Positions 52,601 through 62,376 of a stretch of DNA of 64,000 nt are shown piece after piece (the first letter of the stretch is position 1; each line of letters starts with the position of its first letter). The notes under the pieces are model-generated. The model did no database searches. It was not told where the DNA came from and saw only the letters and a list, made by a program, of their open reading frames with translations. Source of the DNA: SAR202 cluster bacterium bin127. Lineage in GTDB: Bacteria > Chloroflexota > Dehalococcoidia > Lucifugimonadales > Lucifugimonadaceae. Position numbers and translations under genes: made by a program. Where the stretch lies: contig MPNN01000001.1 in assembly GCA_002239045.1 (NCBI GenBank), positions 124,001 to 188,000 of the forward strand, in the 5' to 3' direction.

Positions 52601-53545
52601 TTGCAAGCACAGCCGCACACCCTTCTCACTAGGCATTCGTTGAGCATCGACGCCAATCACGGCGGCGGTTCAAATGCGGGATTAAACCCGCTCCGTCGTC
52701 TTCAGATATTCCTCGACACTATCAAGTTCGAACATTCGATCTTTGCTCTTCCGTTCGCGGTTGCAGCAGCGTTCATGGTGGCGGGAGGTTGGCCGAATTG
52801 GGTGCAGTTCGGTTGGGTCATCGTGGCGATGGTGACGTTGCGGACCTTTGCGATGGCAGCCAATCGACTCGTGGACGCGGCGATCGATCGACGCAATCCG
52901 CGCACCGCGGATCGTGCTTTGGCAACCGGAATCATCGGCAAACCAGAGGTGATCGGATACATGGCGGTTTCGGCGGTGGTATTCGTAGTCGCGGCCTGGC
53001 AGCTAGACCCCTTAGCTCTGCTCCTATCACCGATACCAATCGTCGTGGCGTTTACATACCCATATCTGAAGCGTTTCACGTGGTTAGCGCATTTCGGAAT
53101 CGGCGCAGTTTACGTGATCGTTCCGCCAGCGGTGTCGATCGCGATGACCGGGACCATGCCGGCGGAGTTCGTGTTGCTAGGCGTCGCGGCGTTGTTCTGG
53201 GTTTCGGGTTTCGACGTTTTGTACGCCATCGCCGATATCGAATTCGACCGCGCGAACGGGCTCCACTCGATTCCCGCGCGCTTCGGGATATCAAGATCGC
53301 TGGTCATTGCCAAGGCGTTGCACCTCGTAACCCTCGTATTCCTTGTTCTATCGGTCTTGGCAGGAGGGAGCGGATTTTTAGCAGCGTTCGGAATCGTCGT
53401 CGTGGGAGCCCTGTTCGCGTATGAACACTCGCTGGTGAAGGTGGACGACCTATCGAAGCTGAATATGGCGTTTTTCACGATGAACGGCATCATAGCCGTC
53501 GTGTTCGCGATTTTCGTCGTTCTCGACGAGTTGCTGATCGGTTGA
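52601..53545 (+). CDS. mqnP: UbiA-family prenyltransferase, probable MqnP of the futalosine pathway
   Basis: Attaches the polyprenyl chain to the dihydroxynaphthoate precursor in the membrane. The two Asp-rich motifs are NRLVDAAIDRRNPRT and YAIADIEFDRANG; about eight membrane segments. The N-terminus is uncertain: TTG 52601 and TTG 52640 are both possible, and similarity begins only at NPLRRLQIFLDTIKFEHS. It leads a UbiA-UbiX-UbiD trio on the plus strand. Confidence 0.85.
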   Translation: MQAQPHTLLTRHSLSIDANHGGGSNAGLNPLRRLQIFLDTIKFEHSIFALPFAVAAAFMVAGGWPNWVQFGWVIVAMVTLRTFAMAANRLVDAAIDRRNPRTADRALATGIIGKPEVIGYMAVSAVVFVVAAWQLDPLALLLSPIPIVVAFTYPYLKRFTWLAHFGIGAVYVIVPPAVSIAMTGTMPAEFVLLGVAALFWVSGFDVLYAIADIEFDRANGLHSIPARFGISRSLVIAKALHLVTLVFLVLSVLAGGSGFLAAFGIVVVGALFAYEHSLVKVDDLSKLNMAFFTMNGIIAVVFAIFVVLDELLIG

Positions 53546-53549
53546 CCAC

Positions 53550-54161
53550 ATGGCGCGTTACATCGTAGGCATTTCAGGTGCGAGCGGCGCGCCGTACGTG
53601 AGGCGGGTATTGCAGGTGCTCGCTAACAGCGATCATCAATTGGACTTGGTGGTGACCCAATCTGGCGCCAAAGTTTTGGAGGTGGAAGAGGGAGTCAGCC
53701 TGACTGGAGAAGTTGGGGTCGATTACCGCGAACTATCTAGGTGGCTCAATTGCGACATGACGAATCGCGTCGGTTTCCAGTGGCACCACGCGGCTAACGT
53801 CGCGGCTGATATTGCGAGCGGTTCCTGCCACGTCGACGCAATGCTAGTAGCGCCGTGTAGCGGAGGCACATTGGCGCGCATCGCAAACGGAATGTCACAG
53901 AGCCTGTTGGAACGTGCGGCGGACGTTACTTTGAAGGAACGGCGGCGGTTGATACTTATGACGCGAGAGACACCGTTGAGTTTGATTCACCTCCGCAACA
54001 TGACCGCCGTCACAGAAGCGGGTGCCATCGTTCTTCCGGCATCCCCGGGGTTCTACAACAATCCCGACACGATCGACGACTTGATCGACATGATCGCCGG
54101 CCGCATCCTTTATCACCTGGGTCTGGAGAGCGACCTTCTCCAAGTCTGGACGGGGCGTTAG
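53550..54161 (+). CDS. UbiX-family flavin prenyltransferase
   Basis: Makes prenylated FMN, the cofactor of UbiD-type decarboxylases. Starts MARYIVGISGASGAPYVRRVL, with the flavin-binding GISGASG; APCSGGTLARIANG and RETPLSLIHLRNM are family motifs. 203 residues. Four nt after the UbiA-like stop and 11 nt before the UbiD-like gene, so all three are likely one operon. In the futalosine pathway this would be MqnM (inference from context). Confidence 0.9.
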   Translation: MARYIVGISGASGAPYVRRVLQVLANSDHQLDLVVTQSGAKVLEVEEGVSLTGEVGVDYRELSRWLNCDMTNRVGFQWHHAANVAADIASGSCHVDAMLVAPCSGGTLARIANGMSQSLLERAADVTLKERRRLILMTRETPLSLIHLRNMTAVTEAGAIVLPASPGFYNNPDTIDDLIDMIAGRILYHLGLESDLLQVWTGR

Positions 54162-54172
54162 CGAAGGACGGC

Positions 54173-55945
54173 ATGGCTTTCACCGACATGCAGTCATTTA
54201 TGCGCGTTCTCGAGGCGCGCGGACTGTTGAAACGCGTAACGATCCCGGTCAACGCCGAGTTGGAGGTCACCGAAATCACCACGCGGCTCGTGCGTGACGG
54301 GGGGCCAGCGGTACTGTTCGAGAACGTCGACGGTGCTTCGTATCCGTTAGTAGTGAATCTTCTCGGAACTATGGAGCGGATCGAGATCGGGTTAGGACGT
54401 CATCCAGAGGAGATCGGCGAAGGACTGATCACGTTCTTGGAAGACGTAAACCCACCATCGGTTTCGTCTATATGGCGGAACCGACGATCGGCACTCAATC
54501 TGCTTAATGTCCGACCCGGCCTCGCCTTGAGTTCGCGTGTGCAACAAGTAACTGACGAATCGCCCGATCTGTCGCAGATGCCGATACTCAAATGCTGGCC
54601 AGATGATGGCGGGCGCTTCATCACCTTACCGCTGGTCAGGACGCGCGACCCGGCGACAGGAGCCCACAACATGGGCATGTACCGGATGCAGGTCTACGAC
54701 CGATCGACCACGGGCATGCACATGCAGATTCAGAAAGGCGGCGCATTCCACCACGTCGATGCCGAACGCGAGTCGAAACCGTTGGACATCGCGGTGGCTC
54801 TGGGAGGAGACCCAGCGCTGATACTTTCGGCGATTATTCCGCTGCCTGAAGGAATCGACGAGGCCGGTTTCGCGGGCGTCATGCGCGGACGCGCGACCCC
54901 GATGACCAAAGCCAAGACGGTCGATGTCCGAGTCCCGGCACATGCCGAGTTCGTTATCGAAGGGCAGCTTCAACCCGGAGAAAGACGTCTGGAAGGTCCA
55001 TTCGGCGATCACTTCGGCCACTATTCGGGCGCCGCAGATTTTCCCGTATTCCGCGTAAAGGCGATCACCCGCAAACGCAACCCGGTGTATCCAGCGACGG
55101 TGGTCGGCAAGCCGCCGCAAGAGGATCGGGCGTTAGGCGATGGGGCGCAGCTTGCGACGAAACCGCTGATCCGGCTGATGCGGAAGGAAGTCCGGGACAT
55201 GTGGTCGTACTACGAGTCTGGGTTCCACAACCTGCTCGTGGTGTCGGTCGACAGCCGCTATTCACGGGAGCAGATGAAGACGGCGTTCGGGATTTTGGGA
55301 GAAGGACAGCTATCGCTCACGAAGGTGATGGTCTTGGTCAATGCTCAGACCGACCCATCGAACATCAAATCGGTTGCGCGGGCGATATCGCGCAATTTCC
55401 GCGTGGAGTCGGATTTCCGACTGCTCGCCCGTACGGCGCAGGACACTTTGGACTTCACCGGGGACGCATTCCAACACGGCTCTAAGATGATACTCGACGC
55501 CACCGGATACGGGCATGAACCGGAGCGCATCGATGGTGCCCAGTTGCGTTTTGACCCAACGTCGCTGTCATCGGCAATTGTGAAGCATCGATTGCTCTGC
55601 GACAACATCTTGGTGATGCAGGTGAAAAGTGGCTATCCGGAGACTCGAAAACTATTAGAGCGAACGGTGAACGATCCTAGGGCGAGAACGCTCAAAGCAG
55701 CAGTGTTGGTTTCGGATGATGTCGATATCGACGATAACGTCGAGCTGATCTGGGGGATCTTCACGCGGTTCGACTGCGCGTTGGATATGGTCTTTACCGA
55801 GCAACGTTTCGCCGGGATTACGCCGATCTACAGCGGTGTAATGGGGATCGATGCGACTTGGAAGCCGGGATACCAGAAACCGTTGGAGATGGATCCCAGT
55901 ATCGTCAGGTTGGTGGATCGGAAGTGGGCGGAGTACTGGCAGTGA
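54173..55945 (+). CDS. UbiD-family decarboxylase, probable MqnL
   Basis: prFMN-dependent decarboxylase; in this context likely removes the carboxyl group from the prenylated dihydroxynaphthoate. The family motif RLEGPFGDHFGHYSG, near residue 275, contains the conserved acidic residues. 590 residues, typical of this subgroup. UbiX, its cofactor supplier, is directly upstream. Use in ubiquinone synthesis is unlikely given the mqn genes alongside. Confidence 0.88.
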   Translation: MAFTDMQSFMRVLEARGLLKRVTIPVNAELEVTEITTRLVRDGGPAVLFENVDGASYPLVVNLLGTMERIEIGLGRHPEEIGEGLITFLEDVNPPSVSSIWRNRRSALNLLNVRPGLALSSRVQQVTDESPDLSQMPILKCWPDDGGRFITLPLVRTRDPATGAHNMGMYRMQVYDRSTTGMHMQIQKGGAFHHVDAERESKPLDIAVALGGDPALILSAIIPLPEGIDEAGFAGVMRGRATPMTKAKTVDVRVPAHAEFVIEGQLQPGERRLEGPFGDHFGHYSGAADFPVFRVKAITRKRNPVYPATVVGKPPQEDRALGDGAQLATKPLIRLMRKEVRDMWSYYESGFHNLLVVSVDSRYSREQMKTAFGILGEGQLSLTKVMVLVNAQTDPSNIKSVARAISRNFRVESDFRLLARTAQDTLDFTGDAFQHGSKMILDATGYGHEPERIDGAQLRFDPTSLSSAIVKHRLLCDNILVMQVKSGYPETRKLLERTVNDPRARTLKAAVLVSDDVDIDDNVELIWGIFTRFDCALDMVFTEQRFAGITPIYSGVMGIDATWKPGYQKPLEMDPSIVRLVDRKWAEYWQ

Positions 55946-55962
55946 GCAGCCCAGGTATCCTA

Positions 55963-56373
55963 CTAACGGCCCGACGTTGTGACCAGCTGATCCTTGACTA
56001 GCTGCCGCGCTTTGTCCTGGTTGTCGGTGTTGAGCGAGACTGTGGTGTGGCCGTGGGCTCGGTTTATGATGTGCAGGCTCTGGATGTTGATGTCGTGGTC
56101 GCGGAATCGCTCTGCGACTTTGGCGAGTGCGCCCGGTTCGTCGAGCATAGTGATCACCAACGTCTCGTCTGTCATGGCTTTATATCCCGCGTCCGCCAAC
56201 CACCACAGCGCCTTGTCGTGATCTTCGTCTTCGGTTGTGATGAATATGACACCTGAATCTTCCATCACTTCAGTACTGAGGCTCAAGATGTTTATGCCGT
56301 TTTTAGATAGGACACTAGTTACGCCGGCGATGATGCCGACTTCGTTTTCTACGTTGACGGTGATCTGCTTCAT
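55963..56373 (-). CDS. Double ACT-domain protein
   Basis: 136 residues made of two ACT domains (about 3-68 and 72-134): KQITVNVENEVGIIAGVTSVL and VITMLDEPGALAKVAERF. Such proteins bind amino acids and regulate partner enzymes. It follows the histidine decarboxylase gene by 21 nt on the same strand, so sensing histidine or a product to tune that enzyme is a reasonable guess. Confidence 0.8.
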   Translation of the reverse strand: MKQITVNVENEVGIIAGVTSVLSKNGINILSLSTEVMEDSGVIFITTEDEDHDKALWWLADAGYKAMTDETLVITMLDEPGALAKVAERFRDHDINIQSLHIINRAHGHTTVSLNTDNQDKARQLVKDQLVTTSGR

Positions 56374-56394
56374 TAGATAAAAGGTCTCCTTGTA

Positions 56395-57522
56395 TCAGTT
56401 TGTCGTGCGCGGATTTGCGACGCAGTCCGCAATGGCGGCGTCGATCTTGTCGCGGGTTACGTTGGGTACGGTGATGATGTGTGCGAAGTTTTCGTACGGG
56501 GCCATCTGCCATTTGCGAACGACTTCGTCTGTCGGTCGTCTGAATACGACAGTGATTGAGTTCTTGTTACGCCACGCTGGGATGCCGTGCTCGTTGAATT
56601 TCCCGACCGCGTACTCGGCGGTTGCAAGTGACTCGTGAACGATGTTTCGGAAGCCTTCGAGTCCTTGTTGCTTAAACGCGTACCACAGCATCAGGGGTGT
56701 TATGGCGTTGCGGGAGCCTGAAAGCGTCGTGTCCATGGCGCCGACGTACTCGATAGATCTGGCGACGCGTCCCACATAGTCGCTCTTGGTCAGAACGACG
56801 CCGCTTGGGAGTGGCGATCCGATCATCTTGTGTCCGCTGATGGCGATCGAATCGATACCGGCGTCGAAGCCGTACGGTTGTGGGTCGTCCACAAAGGGCA
56901 GAATCATCCCGCTCAGTGCCGCGTCGGCGTGGATGTAGCTGCTTGAGATCGCAAGTTCGTCGAAGATATCGCGGATTTTGTCGAGATCGTCTACCGCGCC
57001 TTTCATCGTCGTTCCGATATTGGCCATTACGACCACTGGCAGGTGGCGATTGATGCGAATAGTCTCGCGCAGGTCCTCGTAGTCGATCTCTCCGTTGTCG
57101 AGGCTGCGGATCATGATGTTGCGGTAGTTGAGCACCCGGAGGTTCTTGCGGACGCTGTAGTGAGTATCCTGCGAGAAATAGACGACGGCTTCGGGGAACA
57201 TCTCGCGAGCCATGTACAGTCCGTACATATTCCCCTCGGTGCCGCCTGAAGTCACGTATCCCCACGTCTCATCTGGGGACAACCGCATGAGGTTGGCGAA
57301 GGTTGCGATGACTTCGCGCTCGATTTCGTGGGAGTTGACACGGTATAGGCTGTCATGGAACGGATCGCCGACGTTGTTGATGCTGAATTCCAAGAATCGG
57401 AACAGCGATGAGTAGTCGAAGCACTGGTTAGTCGGATAGCCGAGTTGAGCGTCCGATAGAGTTTTCAACTCGGAGAACAGATCATCGATCTGTTTCTGTG
57501 TTTGCGGTGGTGTTTCAGGCAT
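56395..57522 (-). CDS. hdc: Histidine decarboxylase (PLP-dependent, group II)
   Basis: Converts histidine to histamine. Resembles the Gram-negative PLP-type histidine decarboxylases: GYPTNQCFDYSSLFRF near the start, TSGGTEGNMYG, HADAALSG, and the PLP lysine in SGHKMIGSP. 375 residues, family length. Related aromatic decarboxylases are less likely given the overall motif fit. It is transcribed away from mqnE, separating the two menaquinone gene groups. Confidence 0.85.
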   Translation of the reverse strand: MPETPPQTQKQIDDLFSELKTLSDAQLGYPTNQCFDYSSLFRFLEFSINNVGDPFHDSLYRVNSHEIEREVIATFANLMRLSPDETWGYVTSGGTEGNMYGLYMAREMFPEAVVYFSQDTHYSVRKNLRVLNYRNIMIRSLDNGEIDYEDLRETIRINRHLPVVVMANIGTTMKGAVDDLDKIRDIFDELAISSSYIHADAALSGMILPFVDDPQPYGFDAGIDSIAISGHKMIGSPLPSGVVLTKSDYVGRVARSIEYVGAMDTTLSGSRNAITPLMLWYAFKQQGLEGFRNIVHESLATAEYAVGKFNEHGIPAWRNKNSITVVFRRPTDEVVRKWQMAPYENFAHIITVPNVTRDKIDAAIADCVANPRTTN

Positions 57523-57735
57523 TTGCCGAATTCCTCGAAGATCCTATTCGGCTGATGAGGTGTCAGATTCTGATGGTAACGAACGACGCGCACCTCGCAA
57601 GAGGAAAGTGGCGAAAGAAGCCAAGTGAATCTGACTTATGGTGTCGCACCGACGCTCAATTCAGTTTGGCGCGATGATAGAGAATAGACGTAGTGATATA
57701 TCGCATCAACCGTCATTTCAGAAAGCGGTCCGCAT

Positions 57736-58899
57736 ATGGCGATGGCAACGACAACTCCAGACGTGGCGGCGACACACCCGACTAACGGCGCGGGTAGCAA
57801 CGGCCACGTCGAAGTACCAGATATCTTGATCTCCGACCCCGAACTCGAGTCGGTCTGGGAAAAGGTGAAACACGGCGAGCGATTGTCGGCGGACGACGGT
57901 GTCAAGATATTAGAAACGGAAGACTTTTCGGCCGTTGGTTTGATGGCCGACTTCAAGAAGCGTCAGTTCTCCGGCGACAAAGTCTATTTCGTGCTTAATC
58001 GCCACCTCAACCCGACCAACATCTGCGTTCTGTCGTGCAAGTTCTGCGACTACGCCAAGAAACCAGGCGCCGAGGGCGCGTACGAGATGTCGATGGACGA
58101 CATGCTCGATCATCTCGATGGCGACATTCGAGAGCTGCACGTCGTCGGCGGACACCACCCGACTTGGACGTTCGAGTTCTATGTTGACATGATCCGCGAG
58201 CTCCACAACGCTCGTCCCGATGTACAGATCAAGGCATTCACAGCATCGGAGATCGACTACTTCTGGAGGCGGTGGAAAGTCCCGCCCGAGGAGTCTCTGG
58301 CAATCTTCAAGGAAGCGGGACTGTCATCAATGCCCGGTGGTGGAGCGGAAGTATTTTCGGACCGCATCCATAAACTGCTGCTGCCCGGCAAGGCGAAAGC
58401 CGATCGGTGGCTTGAAATCCACCGCATTGCCCACGGTATGGGCATAAAGAGCAACTGCACGATCCTCTACGGCCACGTCGAGACTTTCCGCGAGCGTATC
58501 GATCACCTCATATTGCTACGCGAACTACAGGATGAAACCGATGGATTTTTGGCATTGATACCGCTTGAGTACCAAGTCGGCTACACGAAATTGCGACCGC
58601 GCCACACACCGCCGATGGACGATCTCAAGATGCTCGCGGCTTCGAGGTTGATCCTCGACAACGTGCTGGCCATCAAAGCCTACTGGGTGATGCTAGGCGA
58701 GGCAACCGCGGGTATCGGTCTGAACTTCGGCGCAAACGATCTCGACGGGACTATCGGCAAGGAACGAATCGCCCACGCTGCGCTTGCCGACTCCCCGGCG
58801 GGTATCGCCCGCAAGAATATGGTCGCTTCGATCAAAGATGCCGGCAGAGTCGCGGTCGAGCGCGACGCACTCTACAACGAGATCGCAGTCTACAACTGA
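57736..58899 (+). CDS. mqnE: Aminofutalosine synthase (radical SAM)
   Basis: Radical SAM enzyme joining the MqnA product with S-adenosylmethionine to form aminofutalosine. The 4Fe-4S motif is C97-xxx-C101-xx-C104 (CVLSCKFC); PGGGAEVFSDR and YGHVETFRERI are MqnE/MqnC family stretches. 387 residues. The ATG at 57736 is followed by a low-complexity leader of about 25 residues. Next gene, mqnA, begins 16 nt after the stop. Confidence 0.92.
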   Translation: MAMATTTPDVAATHPTNGAGSNGHVEVPDILISDPELESVWEKVKHGERLSADDGVKILETEDFSAVGLMADFKKRQFSGDKVYFVLNRHLNPTNICVLSCKFCDYAKKPGAEGAYEMSMDDMLDHLDGDIRELHVVGGHHPTWTFEFYVDMIRELHNARPDVQIKAFTASEIDYFWRRWKVPPEESLAIFKEAGLSSMPGGGAEVFSDRIHKLLLPGKAKADRWLEIHRIAHGMGIKSNCTILYGHVETFRERIDHLILLRELQDETDGFLALIPLEYQVGYTKLRPRHTPPMDDLKMLAASRLILDNVLAIKAYWVMLGEATAGIGLNFGANDLDGTIGKERIAHAALADSPAGIARKNMVASIKDAGRVAVERDALYNEIAVYN

Positions 58900-58915
58900 G
58901 ATCCACTCGTCGGTG

Positions 58916-59746
58916 ATGCCTAACGACCTTGAAACTCGATGGCGAATCGGGTTCATGCCATATCTGAATTCGGCCGTTTTCTACTCGCGGTTAGAAGGGG
59001 ATTGGTTTGACCTTGTTGAGTTACCGCCTCGCAACATGGCCGCCGCGATGCAAAACGGGGAGTTGGATGCCGGACCGTTGCCGATTGCTGAGGTTTTGCG
59101 GATGAAAGGCCAAATCGTCGAAGGCGGGTTAGGCGTCGCTGCGGACGGTCCCGCGCGTAGTGTGTTGCTATTCAGCGATGTGAGGGTCGAGGAGTTGTCG
59201 GGTAAATCCGTGGCCGTCACCGGGCACACCTCGACGTCGGTCCAACTGCTACGGATACTTTTCGCTGACCACTGGGGTGTGGAAGATGTCATGCTACTTG
59301 GGCCCGACGACGACTCCGACGCGGAGCTTCTGATCGGAGATGTCGCTTTGAAGGTGGCATATGGAGGTGCGAGAAGGCGCTTCGCCTACGATTTATCATT
59401 TGAATGGAAACGATTGACGGGGTTGCCGTTCGTGTTCGCGCGATGGGTGGCTCGCGGTGATGCGACGAGACCTGAACTCGGCAGATTCGCAGAGACCCTC
59501 CATCGGTCGTTCAACCATGGATTGGCTCACATCCACGAGATCGTGAGTCGAAAACCCGTGCCTATTATGTCCGATGACGATGTTGCGACCTACATCCGCG
59601 GTTTCACCTATGAAATCGGTGAAACCGAAATCGCGGCCATCGATGAATTCCAATCTCGGTTATCCTCACTTTCTGATTGGCGACCCGAAGTGATCCCCTA
59701 CGTATCCGAGAGATCACCCTTTGCGAAGGATGTTCCCGATGATTAA
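58916..59746 (+). CDS. mqnA: Chorismate dehydratase
   Basis: First step of the futalosine pathway: chorismate to 3-[(1-carboxyvinyl)oxy]benzoate. MqnA/MqnD fold beginning IGFMPYLNSAVFYS, with DAGPLPIAE and AVTGHTSTSVQLL. 276 residues from ATG 58916; the frame is open back to 58784 inside mqnE, without support. It overlaps mqnC by eight bases. Confidence 0.9.
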   Translation: MPNDLETRWRIGFMPYLNSAVFYSRLEGDWFDLVELPPRNMAAAMQNGELDAGPLPIAEVLRMKGQIVEGGLGVAADGPARSVLLFSDVRVEELSGKSVAVTGHTSTSVQLLRILFADHWGVEDVMLLGPDDDSDAELLIGDVALKVAYGGARRRFAYDLSFEWKRLTGLPFVFARWVARGDATRPELGRFAETLHRSFNHGLAHIHEIVSRKPVPIMSDDDVATYIRGFTYEIGETEIAAIDEFQSRLSSLSDWRPEVIPYVSERSPFAKDVPDD

Positions 59747-60878
59747 CGACATTCGCACTAAGGTCCTGCGCGACGAGCGCATCGACTTCGAAGAAGGTCT
59801 TTACCTCCTCCGCGACGCCGATTTGCTGGAGCTGGCTCCTCTCGCTACCCACGCGAAAATTCGTCACAACGTTCCAGATCGCGTGACGTACGTAATCGAT
59901 ACGAACTTGAACTATACGAATCTGTGCGACGCCTACTGTTCGTTCTGCGCGTTCTATCGGACCGATCCAACGGATCCATCCGCATACACCTATTCGGTGG
60001 AGCAGATCATGGAAAAAGTGGGCCGCGCCTCGGACAAAGGCGTCACGACGGTTTTGATGCAAGGTGGTCTGAACGATGCTCTGCCGTACGAGTATTACTT
60101 GGATATGGTGCGCGAAACCGTGGATCGATATCCGAATGTGATGCCGCACTACTGGTCGGCACCTGAAATCTGGCAAATGTGCGACGTATCCGGCAAGTCG
60201 CCGCTAGAGGTGATGCAAGACCTATGGGACGCAGGACAACGAACGATGCCCGGTGGCGGCTCGGAAATACTTAACAATCGAGTCAAGGAGATCGTGTCGC
60301 GTTTCGCACCCAAGGACACATGGGTTCAGTGGACCGAAATCCACGAAGCGGCACATGCTGTGGGCTTCAAGACGACCGCGACGATGATGTACGGTCACGT
60401 CGAAACGGACGAGGACATAGTCGAGACCCTGCAACACATCCGGGATGTCCAAGATGTGGCCGACGCGAACGGCGATAACGACGGCGGGTTTACGGCATTC
60501 ATTCCATGGTCATACAAGCGAGAAAACACGGCGTTGGGTAAGCAAGTAGCTGAAGAGGCCGGCCCAAACCAGTATCTGCGAATCATCGCATTAAGCCGGA
60601 TATTCCTTGACAACGTCCCACACATCCAGGCGTCTTGGTTTTCGGAGGGGAGGAAGACCGGGCAAATGGCGCTGCAATTCGGTGCCGACGACTTTGGCGG
60701 CACGCTGTTCGACGAAAATGTGATGCTCGCCGCCGGTTTCTACAACCGGACAACCGAGGACGAAGTAAGAGAATTGATTTCAGATGCGGGTTTCAGGCCT
60801 GCCCAGCGATTGACTAACTACGAGATCGTGCGTGAATTCGAACGCGAGGTCTCAATACCGGTTGCTGCGACCGCATGA
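59739..60878 (+). CDS. mqnC: Cyclic dehypoxanthine futalosine synthase (radical SAM)
   Basis: Cyclises dehypoxanthine futalosine. The radical SAM motif is C63-xxx-C67-xx-C70 (CDAYCSFC), followed by MQGGLNDALPYEYY and PGGGSEILNNRV, typical of MqnC. 379 residues from ATG 59739, which has AAGGA upstream and overlaps the mqnA stop. The stop overlaps the start of a GNAT gene (ATGA). Confidence 0.93.
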   Translation: MINDIRTKVLRDERIDFEEGLYLLRDADLLELAPLATHAKIRHNVPDRVTYVIDTNLNYTNLCDAYCSFCAFYRTDPTDPSAYTYSVEQIMEKVGRASDKGVTTVLMQGGLNDALPYEYYLDMVRETVDRYPNVMPHYWSAPEIWQMCDVSGKSPLEVMQDLWDAGQRTMPGGGSEILNNRVKEIVSRFAPKDTWVQWTEIHEAAHAVGFKTTATMMYGHVETDEDIVETLQHIRDVQDVADANGDNDGGFTAFIPWSYKRENTALGKQVAEEAGPNQYLRIIALSRIFLDNVPHIQASWFSEGRKTGQMALQFGADDFGGTLFDENVMLAAGFYNRTTEDEVRELISDAGFRPAQRLTNYEIVREFEREVSIPVAATA

Positions 60879-61492
60879 TTCGCGCCGGAACAAAAGCGCT
60901 GTCGCGTCTCGTTGACAAGATCTCCCTCAACGTGACGAATTCCGAAGACCTTTCGCATTTGATCGATGTGCGGCCGTTGCTCAGCAACGAAGTTGACATC
61001 GTCACGTCGGAGTTGAATCCGGCTCGCAATGAATCGACTCATCGTGGTCGACTGAAGTTGCAGCATGACGGGAAGCTTGCCTATTTAATCGCGTGGATCG
61101 GTGAAACACCAGTTGGACACGGGATGCTGTTGTGGGAAGGTCCCGCTGGTTCGCCAAAACAACACATCAACGAGACGTGTCCCTATGTGGAGGACCTGTG
61201 GGTGCGAAAGGACTTGCGTTCACGCGGTGTGGGTGCGCGCATGTTGGCAGAGATGACGATTCTGGCGATATCGCACGGCTACAGTTCGATTTCGCTTTCG
61301 GTAGGCGTCGACAACCGTCGAGCTATCGAGCTTTACGAACGGATGGGGTTTACCACTACGCCCGCACCGCGCTTCACGCTGTCCGGGATGGTTTCCCTGG
61401 CGAACGGTGAGACGCAGTTCTGGAGCGAGAAATGTCAGTACATGAGGAAATCACTGGATTTCCGCACACACAGAGAGGTTGAAAATGCCTGA
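60875..61492 (+). CDS. GNAT-family N-acetyltransferase within the mqn operon
   Basis: 205 residues with the acetyl-CoA-binding loop RSRGVGARML near residue 112 and GVDNRRAIELYERMGF, standard GNAT motifs. It overlaps both neighbours (ATGA with mqnC; its last bases with the mqnD start), so expression is locked to the menaquinone genes. No futalosine step is known to need an acetyltransferase; it may be a passenger, or may act on a pathway intermediate or enzyme. Confidence 0.82.
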   Translation: MIRAGTKALSRLVDKISLNVTNSEDLSHLIDVRPLLSNEVDIVTSELNPARNESTHRGRLKLQHDGKLAYLIAWIGETPVGHGMLLWEGPAGSPKQHINETCPYVEDLWVRKDLRSRGVGARMLAEMTILAISHGYSSISLSVGVDNRRAIELYERMGFTTTPAPRFTLSGMVSLANGETQFWSEKCQYMRKSLDFRTHREVENA

Positions 61493-62336
61493 AAAGGGAA
61501 CAATAGTATTCGGACACAGTCCGGACGCCGACGACGCCTTCATGTTTTTCGGTTTGGCCGAAGGAGTTGTCAAGATTGAAGGTTACGAAATCGGACATCA
61601 CATGGTGGATATCCAATCGTTAAACCTTCTAGCCGAATCGGGAGATTTACCCGTAACCGCGATATCCGCGGCGCACTATCCCAAGATCGCTGATCGATAT
61701 CGGATCATGTCTTGCGGTGCTTCGGTAGGGCGGAACTACGGCCCGGTAGTGGTTACAGTTCGTGACGATTTGAACCTCGAAGATTTGGCTGGCTGCACGG
61801 TCGCGGTTCCGGGCGAAAACACGACATCTTGGATGTTGTTCCAGATCTTCGGACCGGCCAGGGTGCGACCTTTGTTTCTGGATTTTGACGAGGTGGAAGG
61901 AGCTGTCAAATCTGGTCGTGCCGAAGCCGGAATACTTTTGCACGAGGGCCAGATCCTCTTTGAGCAACGGGGCTTTAAGTTCTTGCTAGACCTGGGCAAA
62001 CATTGGTTTGCCGAAACCGGCTTGCCGATCCCGCTCGGTCTAGATGTGGTCAACCGTTCCCTCGGGGAAGAGTTGTGCACAAGCGTCGCTACGGCGCTCC
62101 GATCGTCGATCGCATACGCGCACGCGAACGAGGATGCTGCGTTGGATTACGCGCTCGGTTACGGGCGCGGCATCGAACGTGAGGACGGTCGACGCTTCGT
62201 GCGAATGTACGTCAACGATGACACGCTCGATATGGGCGACGAGGGGGTCTCTGCGTTACAGAGATTGTTTGGAATGGCGGCCGCGAACGGTATTATCGAC
62301 GAAGTTCCGCCGCTAGACGTGGTCCGTCCACGCTAG
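61485..62336 (+). CDS. mqnD: 1,4-dihydroxy-6-naphthoate synthase
   Basis: Converts cyclic dehypoxanthine futalosine to 1,4-dihydroxy-6-naphthoate. Begins GTIVFGHSPDADDAFMFFGL, with AVPGENTTSWML and ILLHEGQ; 283 residues. ATG 61485 is chosen for AGAGAGG upstream. With mqnA, mqnC and mqnE it completes the radical part of the pathway; a futalosine hydrolase (MqnB) and final methylase are not in the window. Confidence 0.93.
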   Translation: MPEKGTIVFGHSPDADDAFMFFGLAEGVVKIEGYEIGHHMVDIQSLNLLAESGDLPVTAISAAHYPKIADRYRIMSCGASVGRNYGPVVVTVRDDLNLEDLAGCTVAVPGENTTSWMLFQIFGPARVRPLFLDFDEVEGAVKSGRAEAGILLHEGQILFEQRGFKFLLDLGKHWFAETGLPIPLGLDVVNRSLGEELCTSVATALRSSIAYAHANEDAALDYALGYGRGIEREDGRRFVRMYVNDDTLDMGDEGVSALQRLFGMAAANGIIDEVPPLDVVRPR

Positions 62337-62376
62337 CAGGTAGCAGATCGCCCCGACCAATTCACAACGCGGCTTT

